From Fulvimarina uroteuthidis (GTDB taxonomy: Bacteria; Pseudomonadota; Alphaproteobacteria; Rhizobiales; Rhizobiaceae), in contig NZ_JAXLPB010000005.1 of NCBI RefSeq assembly GCF_034321785.1, positions 62,001 to 126,000 of the forward strand: a DNA stretch of 64,000 bases, in the 5' to 3' direction. The notes beneath the pieces are model-generated. The model saw only the letters and a list, made by a program, of their open reading frames with translations. It made no database searches and had not been told where the DNA came from. Positions within the stretch are counted from its first letter, which is position 1, and the number at the start of each line of letters is the position of its first letter. Shown one piece after another: positions 34,947-44,395 of the stretch. A program made the position numbers and the translations under genes.

Positions 34947-35447
34947 TCACCGCGCTCCATGCGTCGCGGCCCGGTGCATCGCGATGTGCGAAATGCCGTC
35001 TTCGTCGTAGGGATCGGAGACGGCCACGAACCCGTGGCGTTCGTAGAAGCCGCCAAGATGAGCCTGCGCCGAAAGGACAAGGTCCCGGTCCGCGAAACGC
35101 CTTGCCGCATAGCGCAGCGCTTCCGCCATCAGATCGTGTCCATGGCCCTTGCCGCGCGCATGGCTTGCCGTCACGATCCGGCCGATCCGAACCGCCGTGC
35201 CATCCTCGGCCATGCGCAGGCAGCCCGTGAGGGTCTCGCCGACGAACTGGCGAAGATGGATGGCGTCCGGATCGTGCCCGTCGATCTCGGCAAAGGCGCA
35301 GGCCTGCTCGACGACGAAGACGAGATTGCGAAGCCGCAGGAGGTCGTGGACCTCCCGGCCCGACATCTCGTCGAACGCGCTCCACCGGAACGCGAGCGAC
35401 GTCGCATCGTGCTCGATCGGCTCGCCCGCTTCGTCGTCAGGCATCAT
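34947..35447 (-). CDS. GNAT N-acetyltransferase, ElaA-like
   Basis: A 166-residue GNAT protein. The early part LLRLRNLVFVVEQACAFAEIDGHDPDAIHL matches ElaA-type acetyltransferases. The acetyl-CoA loop is IVTASHARGKGHGHDLMAEAL (the R/Q-x-x-G-x-G/A motif), and the C-terminal GGFYERHGFVAVSDPYDEDGISHIAM is typical. The substrate is unknown. It starts 2 bases after the alcohol dehydrogenase stop (two adjacent ATGs at 35447 and 35444), so it is translated with that gene, although no function in formaldehyde detoxification is evident. Confidence 0.85.
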   Translation of the reverse strand: MMPDDEAGEPIEHDATSLAFRWSAFDEMSGREVHDLLRLRNLVFVVEQACAFAEIDGHDPDAIHLRQFVGETLTGCLRMAEDGTAVRIGRIVTASHARGKGHGHDLMAEALRYAARRFADRDLVLSAQAHLGGFYERHGFVAVSDPYDEDGISHIAMHRAATHGAR

Positions 35448-35449
35448 GC

Positions 35450-36559
<1,110 letters not shown>

Positions 36560-36872
36560 GGCAGTCGGTATCCTCAACTCTGCAATGGTGTTGGCGCTTG
36601 CTAGCCGTTTCGGGGCAGCTTGAACATCCCCGTTCGGGTGTTCGATGCCTCACCGAACGCGCGTGATCCGCACCGGAGCGCTCATGTCCGCGCCCGCGGG
36701 TCGACGGTCGACGCTCGAACGCGGCGCGTCGGTCCGGCTCGCTCGGTGCGCTGATCGAAGGGGCAGGCAGGGCAAAGGGGGCGAGGGAGAAGGCGTCGTC
36801 GGACCCATGCGGGCTCCGTAAGGCCGTTTGGCCAGCCAGGAGGCACGGCGCCGACCCGTCTTTCGAGGTTGG

Positions 36873-36944
36873 AGCGGGCGATGGGGATCGAACCCACGAC
36901 ATCAAGCTTGGGAAGCTTGCGTTCTACCGCTGAACTACGCCCGC
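36873..36944 (-). tRNA. tRNA-Gly(CCC)
   Basis: A 72-base cloverleaf. The acceptor arms are GCGGGCG and CGCCCGC, the D-arm contains AGTTCAGCGGTAGAAC, and the anticodon stem is CAAGC/GCTTG around the loop TTCCCAA, giving anticodon CCC (bases 36910-36912 on the complement). The T-arm is GTGGG-TTCGATC-CCCAT-like. CCA is not encoded. It lies alone between the alcohol dehydrogenase and the aldolase genes. Confidence 0.95.
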
Positions 36945-37013
36945 AACGCGCCGACACTCGCGCTTTGTCGCGCGAGCGTCAAGAAGAGATTTGCCGATCG
37001 GTGCGCCAGCGCG

Positions 37014-37649
37014 TCAGGCGCCCATGCCTGCGGCGTTTGCCGCAAGCGCGGTGATCTCGTCCCATCTGCCCGCCTTGATCAGCGCTTTCGGCGCGACCCA
37101 GGAGCCGCCGACGCAGATCACGTTCGGCAAAGCGAGATAATCCTTTGCATTGTCAGGCGACACACCGCCCGTCGGGCAGAACTTCAACCCCTGCAACACC
37201 GGTGCGAGCGCCTTGAGATAGGCAAGACCACCGCTTTGCTCGGCCGGGAAGAATTTCAGGATCTCATAGCCCTCCTGCATCATCGCCAGGAGTTCGCTCG
37301 GGGTTGCCGATCCGGGGAGAAACGGAATCTCGCTGTCGCGTGCCGTATCGAGAAGTTCGACCGTGGCGCCCGGCGAGACGATGAACTTCGAGCCGGCTTT
37401 GACGGCGGCCTTGTAGTGATCGGGATTGAGGATCGTGCCCGCGCCGCAGATCGCGTCCGGCACATCGGCGACGATCGCCGCGATCGCGTCCAGCGCGGCC
37501 GGCGTGCGCATGGTGACCTCGATGGCCCTCAATCCCCCTGCGGCGAGCGCCCGGGCGAGATTGACCCCTTCGTCGGCGGTATCGACGGCAACGACCGGGA
37601 TCACGGGCTGTCCGGTCAAAATCGGCAGGAGACGATCGATGTTCTGCAT
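37014..37649 (-). CDS. eda: KDPG/KHG aldolase (Entner-Doudoroff)
   Basis: A 211-residue class I aldolase. The Schiff-base lysine lies in ILKFFPAEQSGG, the proton-relay glutamate in RAIEVTMRTPAALDAI, and the phosphate-binding region is CPTGGVSPDNAKDYLALPNV. It cleaves 2-keto-3-deoxy-6-phosphogluconate to pyruvate and glyceraldehyde-3-phosphate, and often also 4-hydroxy-2-oxoglutarate. It stands alone here without edd or zwf, which are presumably elsewhere. Confidence 0.95.
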   Translation of the reverse strand: MQNIDRLLPILTGQPVIPVVAVDTADEGVNLARALAAGGLRAIEVTMRTPAALDAIAAIVADVPDAICGAGTILNPDHYKAAVKAGSKFIVSPGATVELLDTARDSEIPFLPGSATPSELLAMMQEGYEILKFFPAEQSGGLAYLKALAPVLQGLKFCPTGGVSPDNAKDYLALPNVICVGGSWVAPKALIKAGRWDEITALAANAAGMGA

Positions 37650-37756
37650 CTTGGCTCTCGAAATCGGGAATCGGGTTCGCGAAAGCTTATGCGCGCCAAC
37701 GCCTTCGGATGGCAAGTTCCCCGGGTGGCGCGCTGTCCGGCCGACAGGATCGATCC

Positions 37757-37792
37757 AAAAAAAAACCGGCCGCGCGAGCGACCGGGTCGGTT
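37757..37792 (-). terminator. Probable terminator after the SleB-like gene
   Basis: On the minus strand a GC-rich imperfect hairpin (GGTCGC against GCGGCC with one wobble, TCGC loop) with flanking AACC/GGTT pairing is followed by nine Ts. It lies about 35 bases beyond the stop codon of the cell-wall hydrolase gene. Confidence 0.6.
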
Positions 37793-37828
37793 CTTTACCG
37801 GCGCTGGCGGTCCTGGCGCCGGAACGGC

Positions 37829-38956
37829 TTACCAGCCGCCGTTGAAGGTGCGGTAGAAGATGTGCTTGCCGATCTGATCGACCTTTTCCATCGCGCTCGC
37901 CCAACGCGGATTGACGTAGTTGGCGTGGTAATGGGTCGAGGATCCAACGGCCGTCAGCCAGGTCTTGCCGTAGGTCACGTCCTTCGCGACCTTTTCGGCG
38001 CGAACGAAGGATTTGCGGTCCGAAATCCGGTCCTTGATGCCGTCGCAGGCGAACGAGAACTGGCAGCGGTTGCGCCAATGCTGATTCTGATAGACGACGC
38101 CGCAGATCGTGTTCGGGTAGGACGGGTTGCGGACCCGGTTCAGGATGACCTGCGCAACCGCGGCCTGGCCTTCGGTGATCTCGCCGCGAGCCTCGAAATA
38201 GATGCCGTTGGCGAGGCATTCCTGCTCCTTGGCGGAGAAGGACGACCGCGGAAGGGTCTTGGCGGCCCAGGCATGATCGTCGTCCGCGATCGGCGGAACG
38301 AAGGCTTCGGGCTGATCCTTCAGGACCTTCTCGAAGAGGGAGGCCGCGCGGCCGCCGTCCGGACCGGCTTCGGTGGAGGCATATCCAAGCGCCAGGCCCT
38401 GGCTCGGCTGAAGCGATGCGAGAAGCAGCTTGTCGTTGGTGGTGCCGCCATCAGGAAACTTCGGCGGCCCGCTCAACTGAAAATTTGCAGCGACACGGAA
38501 CGCTTCGTCCGGTGTCTGAGTTGGTTTGGCAAAGGCGGTGCGGATGCGGGCCGTGCCGCCGGCAACGCGGGATCCCATGACGGGCTCGTCGGCGAGGCTG
38601 CCGGATCTGGCGACGGTGGCGAGATAGACGTCGCGAACCGATTCCTCGAAGACGCGGCCGGACTTGCCGGAAGTTTCGATGCGGTCGCTGTCGCTGAGAA
38701 GCGCCAGTTCCTGCGCGATCGCTTCCTTGGCGAGGCGCATCGGATCGGCGACCGTGGCTCCGACACTGGACGAGGCGACGAGGCCGATGCCGAATGCGGT
38801 ACCGGCCGTGACGGGCGCGTCGGCGAGAACCGCGTGCCAACCCGATCCCTCGACAGTCCCGCCCTTGATGGCCGAAACGTCCTGCAATCCGGCTGTTCCC
38901 GGTGCCGCCAACATTGCAGTTACCGAAGCAACAGCGAACATCGCGGTCTTGGACAT
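37829..38956 (-). CDS. SleB-type cell-wall hydrolase
   Basis: About 375 residues, with a signal-like N-terminus (MSKTAMFAVASVTAMLAAPGTAG), a long low-similarity middle region and a C-terminal Hydrolase_2 (SleB) domain. That domain begins KEQECLANGIYFEARGE (catalytic Glu in the EARGE motif) and continues with AVAQVILNRVRNPSYPNTICGVVYQ and CQFSFACDG. These enzymes are lytic transglycosylase-like and act on peptidoglycan; non-spore-formers use them in wall remodelling. An ATG at 39010 would add 18 residues ahead of the signal sequence; I prefer 38956. Confidence 0.85.
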   Translation of the reverse strand: MSKTAMFAVASVTAMLAAPGTAGLQDVSAIKGGTVEGSGWHAVLADAPVTAGTAFGIGLVASSSVGATVADPMRLAKEAIAQELALLSDSDRIETSGKSGRVFEESVRDVYLATVARSGSLADEPVMGSRVAGGTARIRTAFAKPTQTPDEAFRVAANFQLSGPPKFPDGGTTNDKLLLASLQPSQGLALGYASTEAGPDGGRAASLFEKVLKDQPEAFVPPIADDDHAWAAKTLPRSSFSAKEQECLANGIYFEARGEITEGQAAVAQVILNRVRNPSYPNTICGVVYQNQHWRNRCQFSFACDGIKDRISDRKSFVRAEKVAKDVTYGKTWLTAVGSSTHYHANYVNPRWASAMEKVDQIGKHIFYRTFNGGW

Positions 38957-39102
38957 GAGCGAAACGTTCCCCCGAACGTTCCGCGTGCCTTCCACGCCCC
39001 CAAATGCCATTAAGCCCCCGTCACATTGCAGTTACACATTACCGGATGTTTTCCAACATCCCCCACTCATCTTGTTCTTTGGTTAACAGAACGTGGCGAT
39101 TT

Positions 39103-40515
39103 TCAGGACGAGCGCTTCTTTTTCGAGGCGTACGGGTTGTGAGGCTTGCGTAATCCGAGGCGGATCGGGATGCCCTTCAGGCCGAAGACATCGCGCAACC
39201 CATTGATAAGATAGCGTGAATAGGAAGCGCCGATCGCTTCGGGCCGAGTCGTGGAAAGCATGAAGGTCGGCGGGCGGGTCTTAACCTGCGTCATGTATTT
39301 TATCGTCACGCGCCGACCGGCAACGGCCGGGGGCGGATGGTGCGCTGTGGTCCGATCGAGCCACTGATTCAGCTTGGCGGTCGACACGCGGCTGTTCCAG
39401 ATGCGGTGCGTTTCGACGACGGCCTGCATCAGCCGATCGACGCCTTCGCCGGTCTCGCCCGACAGCATGACCGTCTTGATGCCCCTGACCTGCGGCAGCA
39501 GCCGTTCGGTCTTCTCCCGAAGCTCCTTGGTCAGTTCCTGGCGATCCTCCGCCAGATCCCATTTGTTGAAGGCGATGACCGGCGCACGGCCTTCGCGGGC
39601 GATCAGATCGACGATCGTCAGGTCCTGCCGCTCGAACGGGATCGTCACGTCGAGAACGATCACCACGACTTCGGCGAACTTGAGCGCCCTCAGGGCGTCC
39701 GCGACCGAGAGCTTTTCCAGCTTTTCCTGGACGCGCGCCTTGCGCCTGAGACCGGCCGTATCGAAAATCTTGAACTTTCGGTCCTTCCATTCCCAATCCA
39801 CGGAAATCGAATCGCGGGTGATGCCGGCCTCCGGGCCGGTCAGCATGCGTTCCTGGCCGAGCATCGTGTTGATGAGCGTCGACTTGCCCGCGTTCGGTCG
39901 TCCGACGATCGCCATGCGAAGCGGTTTGCTGTCGTCGTAGGGAAGCGGTCCGTCATCGTCTTCGGACACCGGAACGTCGGTGATCGCCTCGTCCTCTTCG
40001 CGCTCATATCCGCGGAGCCGGTCGAGGCCCAGGGCTTCGACGATGGCATCGCGCAGATCGCCCATACCTTCGCCGTGCTCGGCGGAGATCGCCACCGGAT
40101 CGCCCAGTCCGAGCGAGTAGGCGTCGAGATAACCGCTGTCGGACCCACGGGCTTCGGACTTGTTGGCGACGAGAATGATCTTTGCCCCCGATCGCCTGGC
40201 GACCTCGGCGAAATCCTTGTCCTCGGGGGTGATGCCTGTTTTGACATCGACCATGAACAGGGACAGATCGGAAATCCGGATCGCCTCCTCGGTCTGTTCG
40301 CGCATGCGCGCGCTGAGACTCTCGCTGTGGGCGTTCTCGAGGCCGGCCGTATCGACGATCTCGAACGAAATATCGAGCAGGCGGGCTTCGCCGGGACGCC
40401 GGTCGCGGGTCACGCCCGGCTGATCGTCGACCAAGGCGAGGCGTCGTCCGACCAGCCGGTTGAACAGGGTCGACTTGCCGACATTGGGGCGGCCGATGAT
40501 GGCGATGGAAACCAT
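39103..40515 (-). CDS. der: Ribosome biogenesis GTPase Der (EngA)
   Basis: A 470-residue double-Era GTPase. G-domain 1 has G1 GRPNVGKST (residues 8-16), G3 DTAGLEN and G4 NKSE. G-domain 2 has GRPNAGKST (near 212), DTAGLRRKARVQEKLEKLSV and NKWD. A C-terminal KH-like domain ends PHNPYASKKKRSS. Der is essential for 50S subunit assembly. The TPR protein gene lies just upstream on the same strand, a frequent neighbour in this order. Confidence 0.97.
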   Translation of the reverse strand: MVSIAIIGRPNVGKSTLFNRLVGRRLALVDDQPGVTRDRRPGEARLLDISFEIVDTAGLENAHSESLSARMREQTEEAIRISDLSLFMVDVKTGITPEDKDFAEVARRSGAKIILVANKSEARGSDSGYLDAYSLGLGDPVAISAEHGEGMGDLRDAIVEALGLDRLRGYEREEDEAITDVPVSEDDDGPLPYDDSKPLRMAIVGRPNAGKSTLINTMLGQERMLTGPEAGITRDSISVDWEWKDRKFKIFDTAGLRRKARVQEKLEKLSVADALRALKFAEVVVIVLDVTIPFERQDLTIVDLIAREGRAPVIAFNKWDLAEDRQELTKELREKTERLLPQVRGIKTVMLSGETGEGVDRLMQAVVETHRIWNSRVSTAKLNQWLDRTTAHHPPPAVAGRRVTIKYMTQVKTRPPTFMLSTTRPEAIGASYSRYLINGLRDVFGLKGIPIRLGLRKPHNPYASKKKRSS

Positions 40516-40563
40516 GAGGCTTATCCTTCGTTCGCCCGCGCAAAAGGATCGGACGAAGCGGTT

Positions 40564-41556
40564 CTAGTTCGCGGGTGCTGAGGTCTGGTCCGCGTCAGGC
40601 GTGGCCGGTGCCCCCGTCCGGGACGCGTCCGGCGCGGTGTCCGGCGTGTCCGCAGCGGGCGCCGGTGTCGGTTCCGTCGTCGTGCCGTCGCCGGATGGCG
40701 CTGCGACTGGGTCTGCGGCGTTCGGGGCGGCAGGCTCGGCGATCGCACCCTCCGGCAGTGCGGCATCGGCAGCCGCACCCGCATCGGAGGCTGGCGGTGC
40801 GACCGGTGCAGGCGTCGCGCTCTGGTCCGGTGTGGCCGCCGCGTCTTCGGCCGGAGCCGGTGCTGCCGGTTCTGCCGGGGCAGAGACCGCGCCGGCCCCG
40901 TCGGAGCCGGCCGTCATCAGGCCGAGGATGAGACTGGCGCGCTGGGTGATGCCGCCAGGGGCGTCGCCCGCATCGACGATCGATTGATAAAGATCGCGCG
41001 CGGTCTCGACCTCACCGGCCTTCCAGGCGGCAAGGCCGATCGCGTCCCGCGCCGCATAGCGCAAGGGATTGTCGTCGCCGGTCAGGCGCTCGGCCCGGGC
41101 GCGGACCTCGGCGAGGGTGCCGTGGTCGACCAGCAGATAGGCCGCCCGAAGGTCCGCCATCTCGCGCAGGGCCTCGGGCACGGAACCGTCGGATGCGACA
41201 TCCGCATAGGCGGCGATGGCCTCGTCGAATCGCCCATCGGCCGCGTGGGCATTGGCGATCGACAGACGGGCGAGCTCGGGATAGGCGCCCCAACCGTCGG
41301 CGGCCAGGTTCTCGAACGCCGCGATCGCGCCCTCGACGTCACCCTGTGCGACGAGATCCTGCGCCGCCAGATACCGATCGCCGGAACTGTTGGCCTGCGC
41401 CACGGCGTAACGCTGGTAGCCCACATAGGAGGCCGTGCCCACGATGACCACCACGATGCCAGCGATGATCACCGTTCCAAAACGCGTCCAGATCGACTTC
41501 AGCCGATCCTGCCGCAACTCTTCGCTGACCTCGCGAAAGAAACCTTCGTCGCTCAT
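40564..41556 (-). CDS. Membrane-anchored TPR protein (YfgM-like)
   Basis: A 330-residue protein. Residues 1-23 are a cytosolic start (MSDEGFFREVSEELRQDRLKS... pattern), a single membrane helix spans about 28-50, and TPR-like repeats run from about 55 to 215 (DVEGAIAAFENLAADGWGAYPELARLSIANAH and following). The last 110 residues are an Ala/Pro/Asp low-complexity tail, unusually long and probably disordered in the periplasm. The fold resembles YfgM, which assists periplasmic chaperones. It precedes der by about 50 bases. Confidence 0.82.
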   Translation of the reverse strand: MSDEGFFREVSEELRQDRLKSIWTRFGTVIIAGIVVVIVGTASYVGYQRYAVAQANSSGDRYLAAQDLVAQGDVEGAIAAFENLAADGWGAYPELARLSIANAHAADGRFDEAIAAYADVASDGSVPEALREMADLRAAYLLVDHGTLAEVRARAERLTGDDNPLRYAARDAIGLAAWKAGEVETARDLYQSIVDAGDAPGGITQRASLILGLMTAGSDGAGAVSAPAEPAAPAPAEDAAATPDQSATPAPVAPPASDAGAAADAALPEGAIAEPAAPNAADPVAAPSGDGTTTEPTPAPAADTPDTAPDASRTGAPATPDADQTSAPAN

Positions 41557-41663
41557 CGCCCCACGCTTTCAAATGATTGTCGCGGACTGCACGCACGACG
41601 CCAGCCCGGCGGTTTGAGGCGACTTCTAACAAGTTTTGGCGCACAAGGAAGGGCTATCGACGT

Positions 41664-42239
41664 TCAACCGACCGGCGCGACGCCGAACAGCCATTCGTGA
41701 AGCCATACGACCAGGAGGATCGTGGTGCCGAGACCGGCGAGGATCGCGATCACGTCGCCCTGCCACGATGCAATGCCGGGCGCGACCGGCCGGGGCGCGC
41801 GCCTGAGCGCCGCCAGATAGTCGAGTATCGCCCAGGCGAGGAACGCGCCGAACAGGACCACGTCGGCCACCATCCCGTTCGCCAGCAGGTGGCCCATCGC
41901 CCACAAGGCTACGGCGAGGACCATGGGATGGCGAACCGCCCGCTTGATGTGACCTGCGGGCATGTAGGCTGCGAACAGGAGAACGAGCGATACGGGCACC
42001 AGGATGAGCGTCACCGCCGTGAGGCCAGCGGGAGGCGTATAGAGTACGCCGCCGGCGATCTGGGCCTCGCGATAACCCTGTCCGATCAGGATCAGCCCCA
42101 GCAGTGAGATGAGCCCGTAGGTTCCCTTGTACGCAAGTTCGCCGATCCGCCGGATGAGCGCGGCGCGCGGTGCCTCGCCGACGATGCGGATCGAATGCAT
42201 TCCGATGAAGATGACGAGACCGGCGATGAGCCATGTCAT
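41664..42239 (-). CDS. nnrU: NnrU family membrane protein
   Basis: A 191-residue integral membrane protein with five or six helices. The NnrU motifs are MTWLIAGLVIFIGMHSIRIV at the start, ELAYKGTYGLISLLGLILIGQGY and PAGHIKRAVRHPMVLAVALWAMGHLLANG (the conserved RHPM and HLLANG). The family occurs with nitric-oxide reductase and carotenoid isomerase-like proteins, but no denitrification gene is near, so the role is unclear. The ATG at 42239 follows AAGGAACC; an earlier ATG would add eight residues. Confidence 0.9.
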   Translation of the reverse strand: MTWLIAGLVIFIGMHSIRIVGEAPRAALIRRIGELAYKGTYGLISLLGLILIGQGYREAQIAGGVLYTPPAGLTAVTLILVPVSLVLLFAAYMPAGHIKRAVRHPMVLAVALWAMGHLLANGMVADVVLFGAFLAWAILDYLAALRRAPRPVAPGIASWQGDVIAILAGLGTTILLVVWLHEWLFGVAPVG

Positions 42240-42504
42240 GGCGATGGTTCCTTGAACGGACATTGAAAGACGTGTCGAACATTCGCGATCGAGGCACAGG
42301 ACACGCGAAACGTTTTCTCCGCTCGTCGGAATGACAGTGTATCATGCACGGAAGACGGTCTGATACTGTGTCGATAGGCCCAGCTCAGCTCTCCTCGCGC
42401 CGATCAGGACCGGAGATCGCCCGACCCGCCGGAAAAGCTGGACCGCGCCGACCCCGCTGCGACCGGCTTGCGGCGTTTTGCAGCTGTTGAAAGGATGAAA
42501 TTCC

Positions 42505-42918
42505 ATGATGCCCGACATGCCGGCCCTCGGCGCAGCCGCACTCTATTGCAGCCTCAACATCGCAATTCTCGTCTGGATCACCGTGGCGATCGGCCTGATC
42601 CGCCGGCGCGAGCGGATCCTGATCGGGGCCGGCGGCAACGATCGTCTGGCAAAGGCGATGCGCGGCCATGCCAATGCGATCGAGATCATGCCGATGACGC
42701 TCGTGGCGCTCATCCTGGCGGCGCTTCTGGGCGCCCCCGTGCTGCTGGTGCATGCACTCGGCCTGACCCTGACCATCGGCCGTTTCCTGCACGGCTACCA
42801 TTTCACCCGGACGAACGCGCCCATATGGCAGCGCATGGCGGGCTTCGCCTTGTCGATGCTGGCCATGATCGGCTCCGCGATCTCGGCGTTCTATCTCGGC
42901 CTTGTCGCCATGGCCTGA
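42505..42918 (+). CDS. MAPEG family membrane protein
   Basis: A 137-residue, four-helix inner-membrane protein of the MAPEG family (membrane-associated eicosanoid and glutathione metabolism). The motif RGHANAIEIMPMTLVALILAALLGAP is diagnostic: it has the family's HxNxxE-type pattern (AMRGHANAIE), which contacts glutathione in known members. The gene is divergent from nnrU. Bacterial members are putative glutathione S-transferases; no substrate is implied here. Confidence 0.88.
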   Translation: MMPDMPALGAAALYCSLNIAILVWITVAIGLIRRRERILIGAGGNDRLAKAMRGHANAIEIMPMTLVALILAALLGAPVLLVHALGLTLTIGRFLHGYHFTRTNAPIWQRMAGFALSMLAMIGSAISAFYLGLVAMA

Positions 42919-43054
42919 CCGCGCGGCGATCCGTCGGAGAATCATCTGCGATCGAAAAAATTTGCCGGCAGCCAGGAATCTCCGTGCCAAGGCCGCAGCG
43001 AAATCGTTCCTGATTTGATCTCTTTCCTTAAGCTTTTCGCGCTAATCTGCAGCC

Positions 43055-44218
43055 ATGGATTGGGACCGAATCACGCTCTGGCTTGCCGATGACCATGTCG
43101 CCCTTGCAGGCATCCCGGTATCGGGGCTCGCCGTCGTGCTGGGTGCGTCCGCCCTGTTGTTCTTCGGCCTTTGGCGCCGCTCGCGCGGCCAGACGCGGCG
43201 GCTGAGAACCCGGCTGGACGAGGCGGGCGGCGCGGGGCCGGGGGTTGAAGCCGTCCTGAAGGCGCAGGCCGAACTTGCGGGCCGGCTCCAGACGATGACG
43301 GACGTGCTCGGCAGCCGTCAGAGCGAACTGGCCTCGACCCTTTCCGGCCGGTTCGACGGCTTGTCCCACACGGTCGGCCGTTCGATCATGGCGACGACGT
43401 CGCAGACGAAGGACTCGCTGTCGGCACTCGGTGAGCGCCTCGCGGTCATCGACGAGGCCCAGAACCGGATCGGCGAACTGGCAAGCGGCATCTCGAAACT
43501 GCAGGACGTTCTGGGAGACAAGCAGTCGCGTGGTGCATTCGGCGAATTGCGCATGCAGACCATCATCGCCGACGCCCTGCCGGCCAGCGGCTATCGCATG
43601 CAGGCCGCGCTCTCGAACGGCAAGCGACCGGATTGTCTGATCCAGATGCCGAACGGCTCGCCCCCGCTGGTGATCGATTCCAAGTTTCCCCTCGATGCCT
43701 ACGCCGCGATGGCATCTGCCAAGACCCCGGAACAGAAGCAGTTCGCCGCCAGCCGCATGCGGCGGGACATGGACGTGCACATTCGCGCCATCGCCTCGAA
43801 ATATCTGATTGCCGGCGAGACCCTCGATACGGCGCTGATGTTCGTGCCGTCCGAAACGATCTTCGCATTCCTTGGCGAACGCTTCCCCGATATCGTCCAG
43901 AAGGCGTTCAGGGCCCGGGTGGTGATCGTCTCCCCGACCTTGCTGATGCTTTCCGTGCAGGTCATCCAGAATCTCCTCAAGGATGCGCGGGTCCGGGAGG
44001 AGGCGGGCCGGATTCAGGCCGAGACCCGCCATCTCGCCGAGGACATAGCGCGTCTCGACGAACGGGTCGGTGCCCTCAGAAATCATTTCGGGCAGTCGGC
44101 GCGCGACATCGACCAGATCCTGATCACGACGGCCAAGATTACCCGGCGCGCGGAAACGATCAGCGACCTGCCCCTGCGTGACGAGGAGACAGGTCCGACG
44201 CGATCTGCACTCCTATAG
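43055..44218 (+). CDS. rmuC: RmuC family protein
   Basis: A 387-residue RmuC protein. One N-terminal membrane helix (about 20-42) is followed by a coiled-coil region (about 45-150) and a nuclease-like core. The core has GDKQSRGAFGELRMQTIIADAL, PDCLIQMPNGSPPLVIDSKFPLDAY (the family's conserved D-x-K type core) and LMFVPSETIFAFL. The family is linked to limiting DNA inversion and is restriction-endonuclease-like in fold; the biochemical activity is not established. It appears to be transcribed alone. Confidence 0.92.
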   Translation: MDWDRITLWLADDHVALAGIPVSGLAVVLGASALLFFGLWRRSRGQTRRLRTRLDEAGGAGPGVEAVLKAQAELAGRLQTMTDVLGSRQSELASTLSGRFDGLSHTVGRSIMATTSQTKDSLSALGERLAVIDEAQNRIGELASGISKLQDVLGDKQSRGAFGELRMQTIIADALPASGYRMQAALSNGKRPDCLIQMPNGSPPLVIDSKFPLDAYAAMASAKTPEQKQFAASRMRRDMDVHIRAIASKYLIAGETLDTALMFVPSETIFAFLGERFPDIVQKAFRARVVIVSPTLLMLSVQVIQNLLKDARVREEAGRIQAETRHLAEDIARLDERVGALRNHFGQSARDIDQILITTAKITRRAETISDLPLRDEETGPTRSALL

Positions 44219-44311
44219 TCACGCTTATGTGAACATCACCCAAGGTGCTGACGCAACTCAACGATTTCCGGGCCTTGGATCGCTGTTCACTGATAATAAT
44301 TAAGCGTATCG

Positions 44312-44326
44312 TTACCAAACGGTTAA
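44312..44326. promoter_or_regulatory. Partial CtrA-like box upstream of the serine protease
   Basis: TTAC-N7-TTAA differs by one base from the CtrA consensus TTAA-N7-TTAA and lies about 70 bases before the start codon of the secreted protease, where an activating CtrA site would be expected. This is weak evidence on its own. Confidence 0.3.
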
Positions 44327-44395
44327 AATGTCTCGGATCGAAACCCGGTCGGCCACGTTGTCTGGACAGGTTAGTTCGATCGTCAGGGGGACGAG

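Noticed and set aside
37014..38219. One long frame joining the aldolase and part of the SleB gene
   Set aside because: The aldolase begins cleanly at 37649 and the SleB gene lies in another frame; the join is an accident of high GC.
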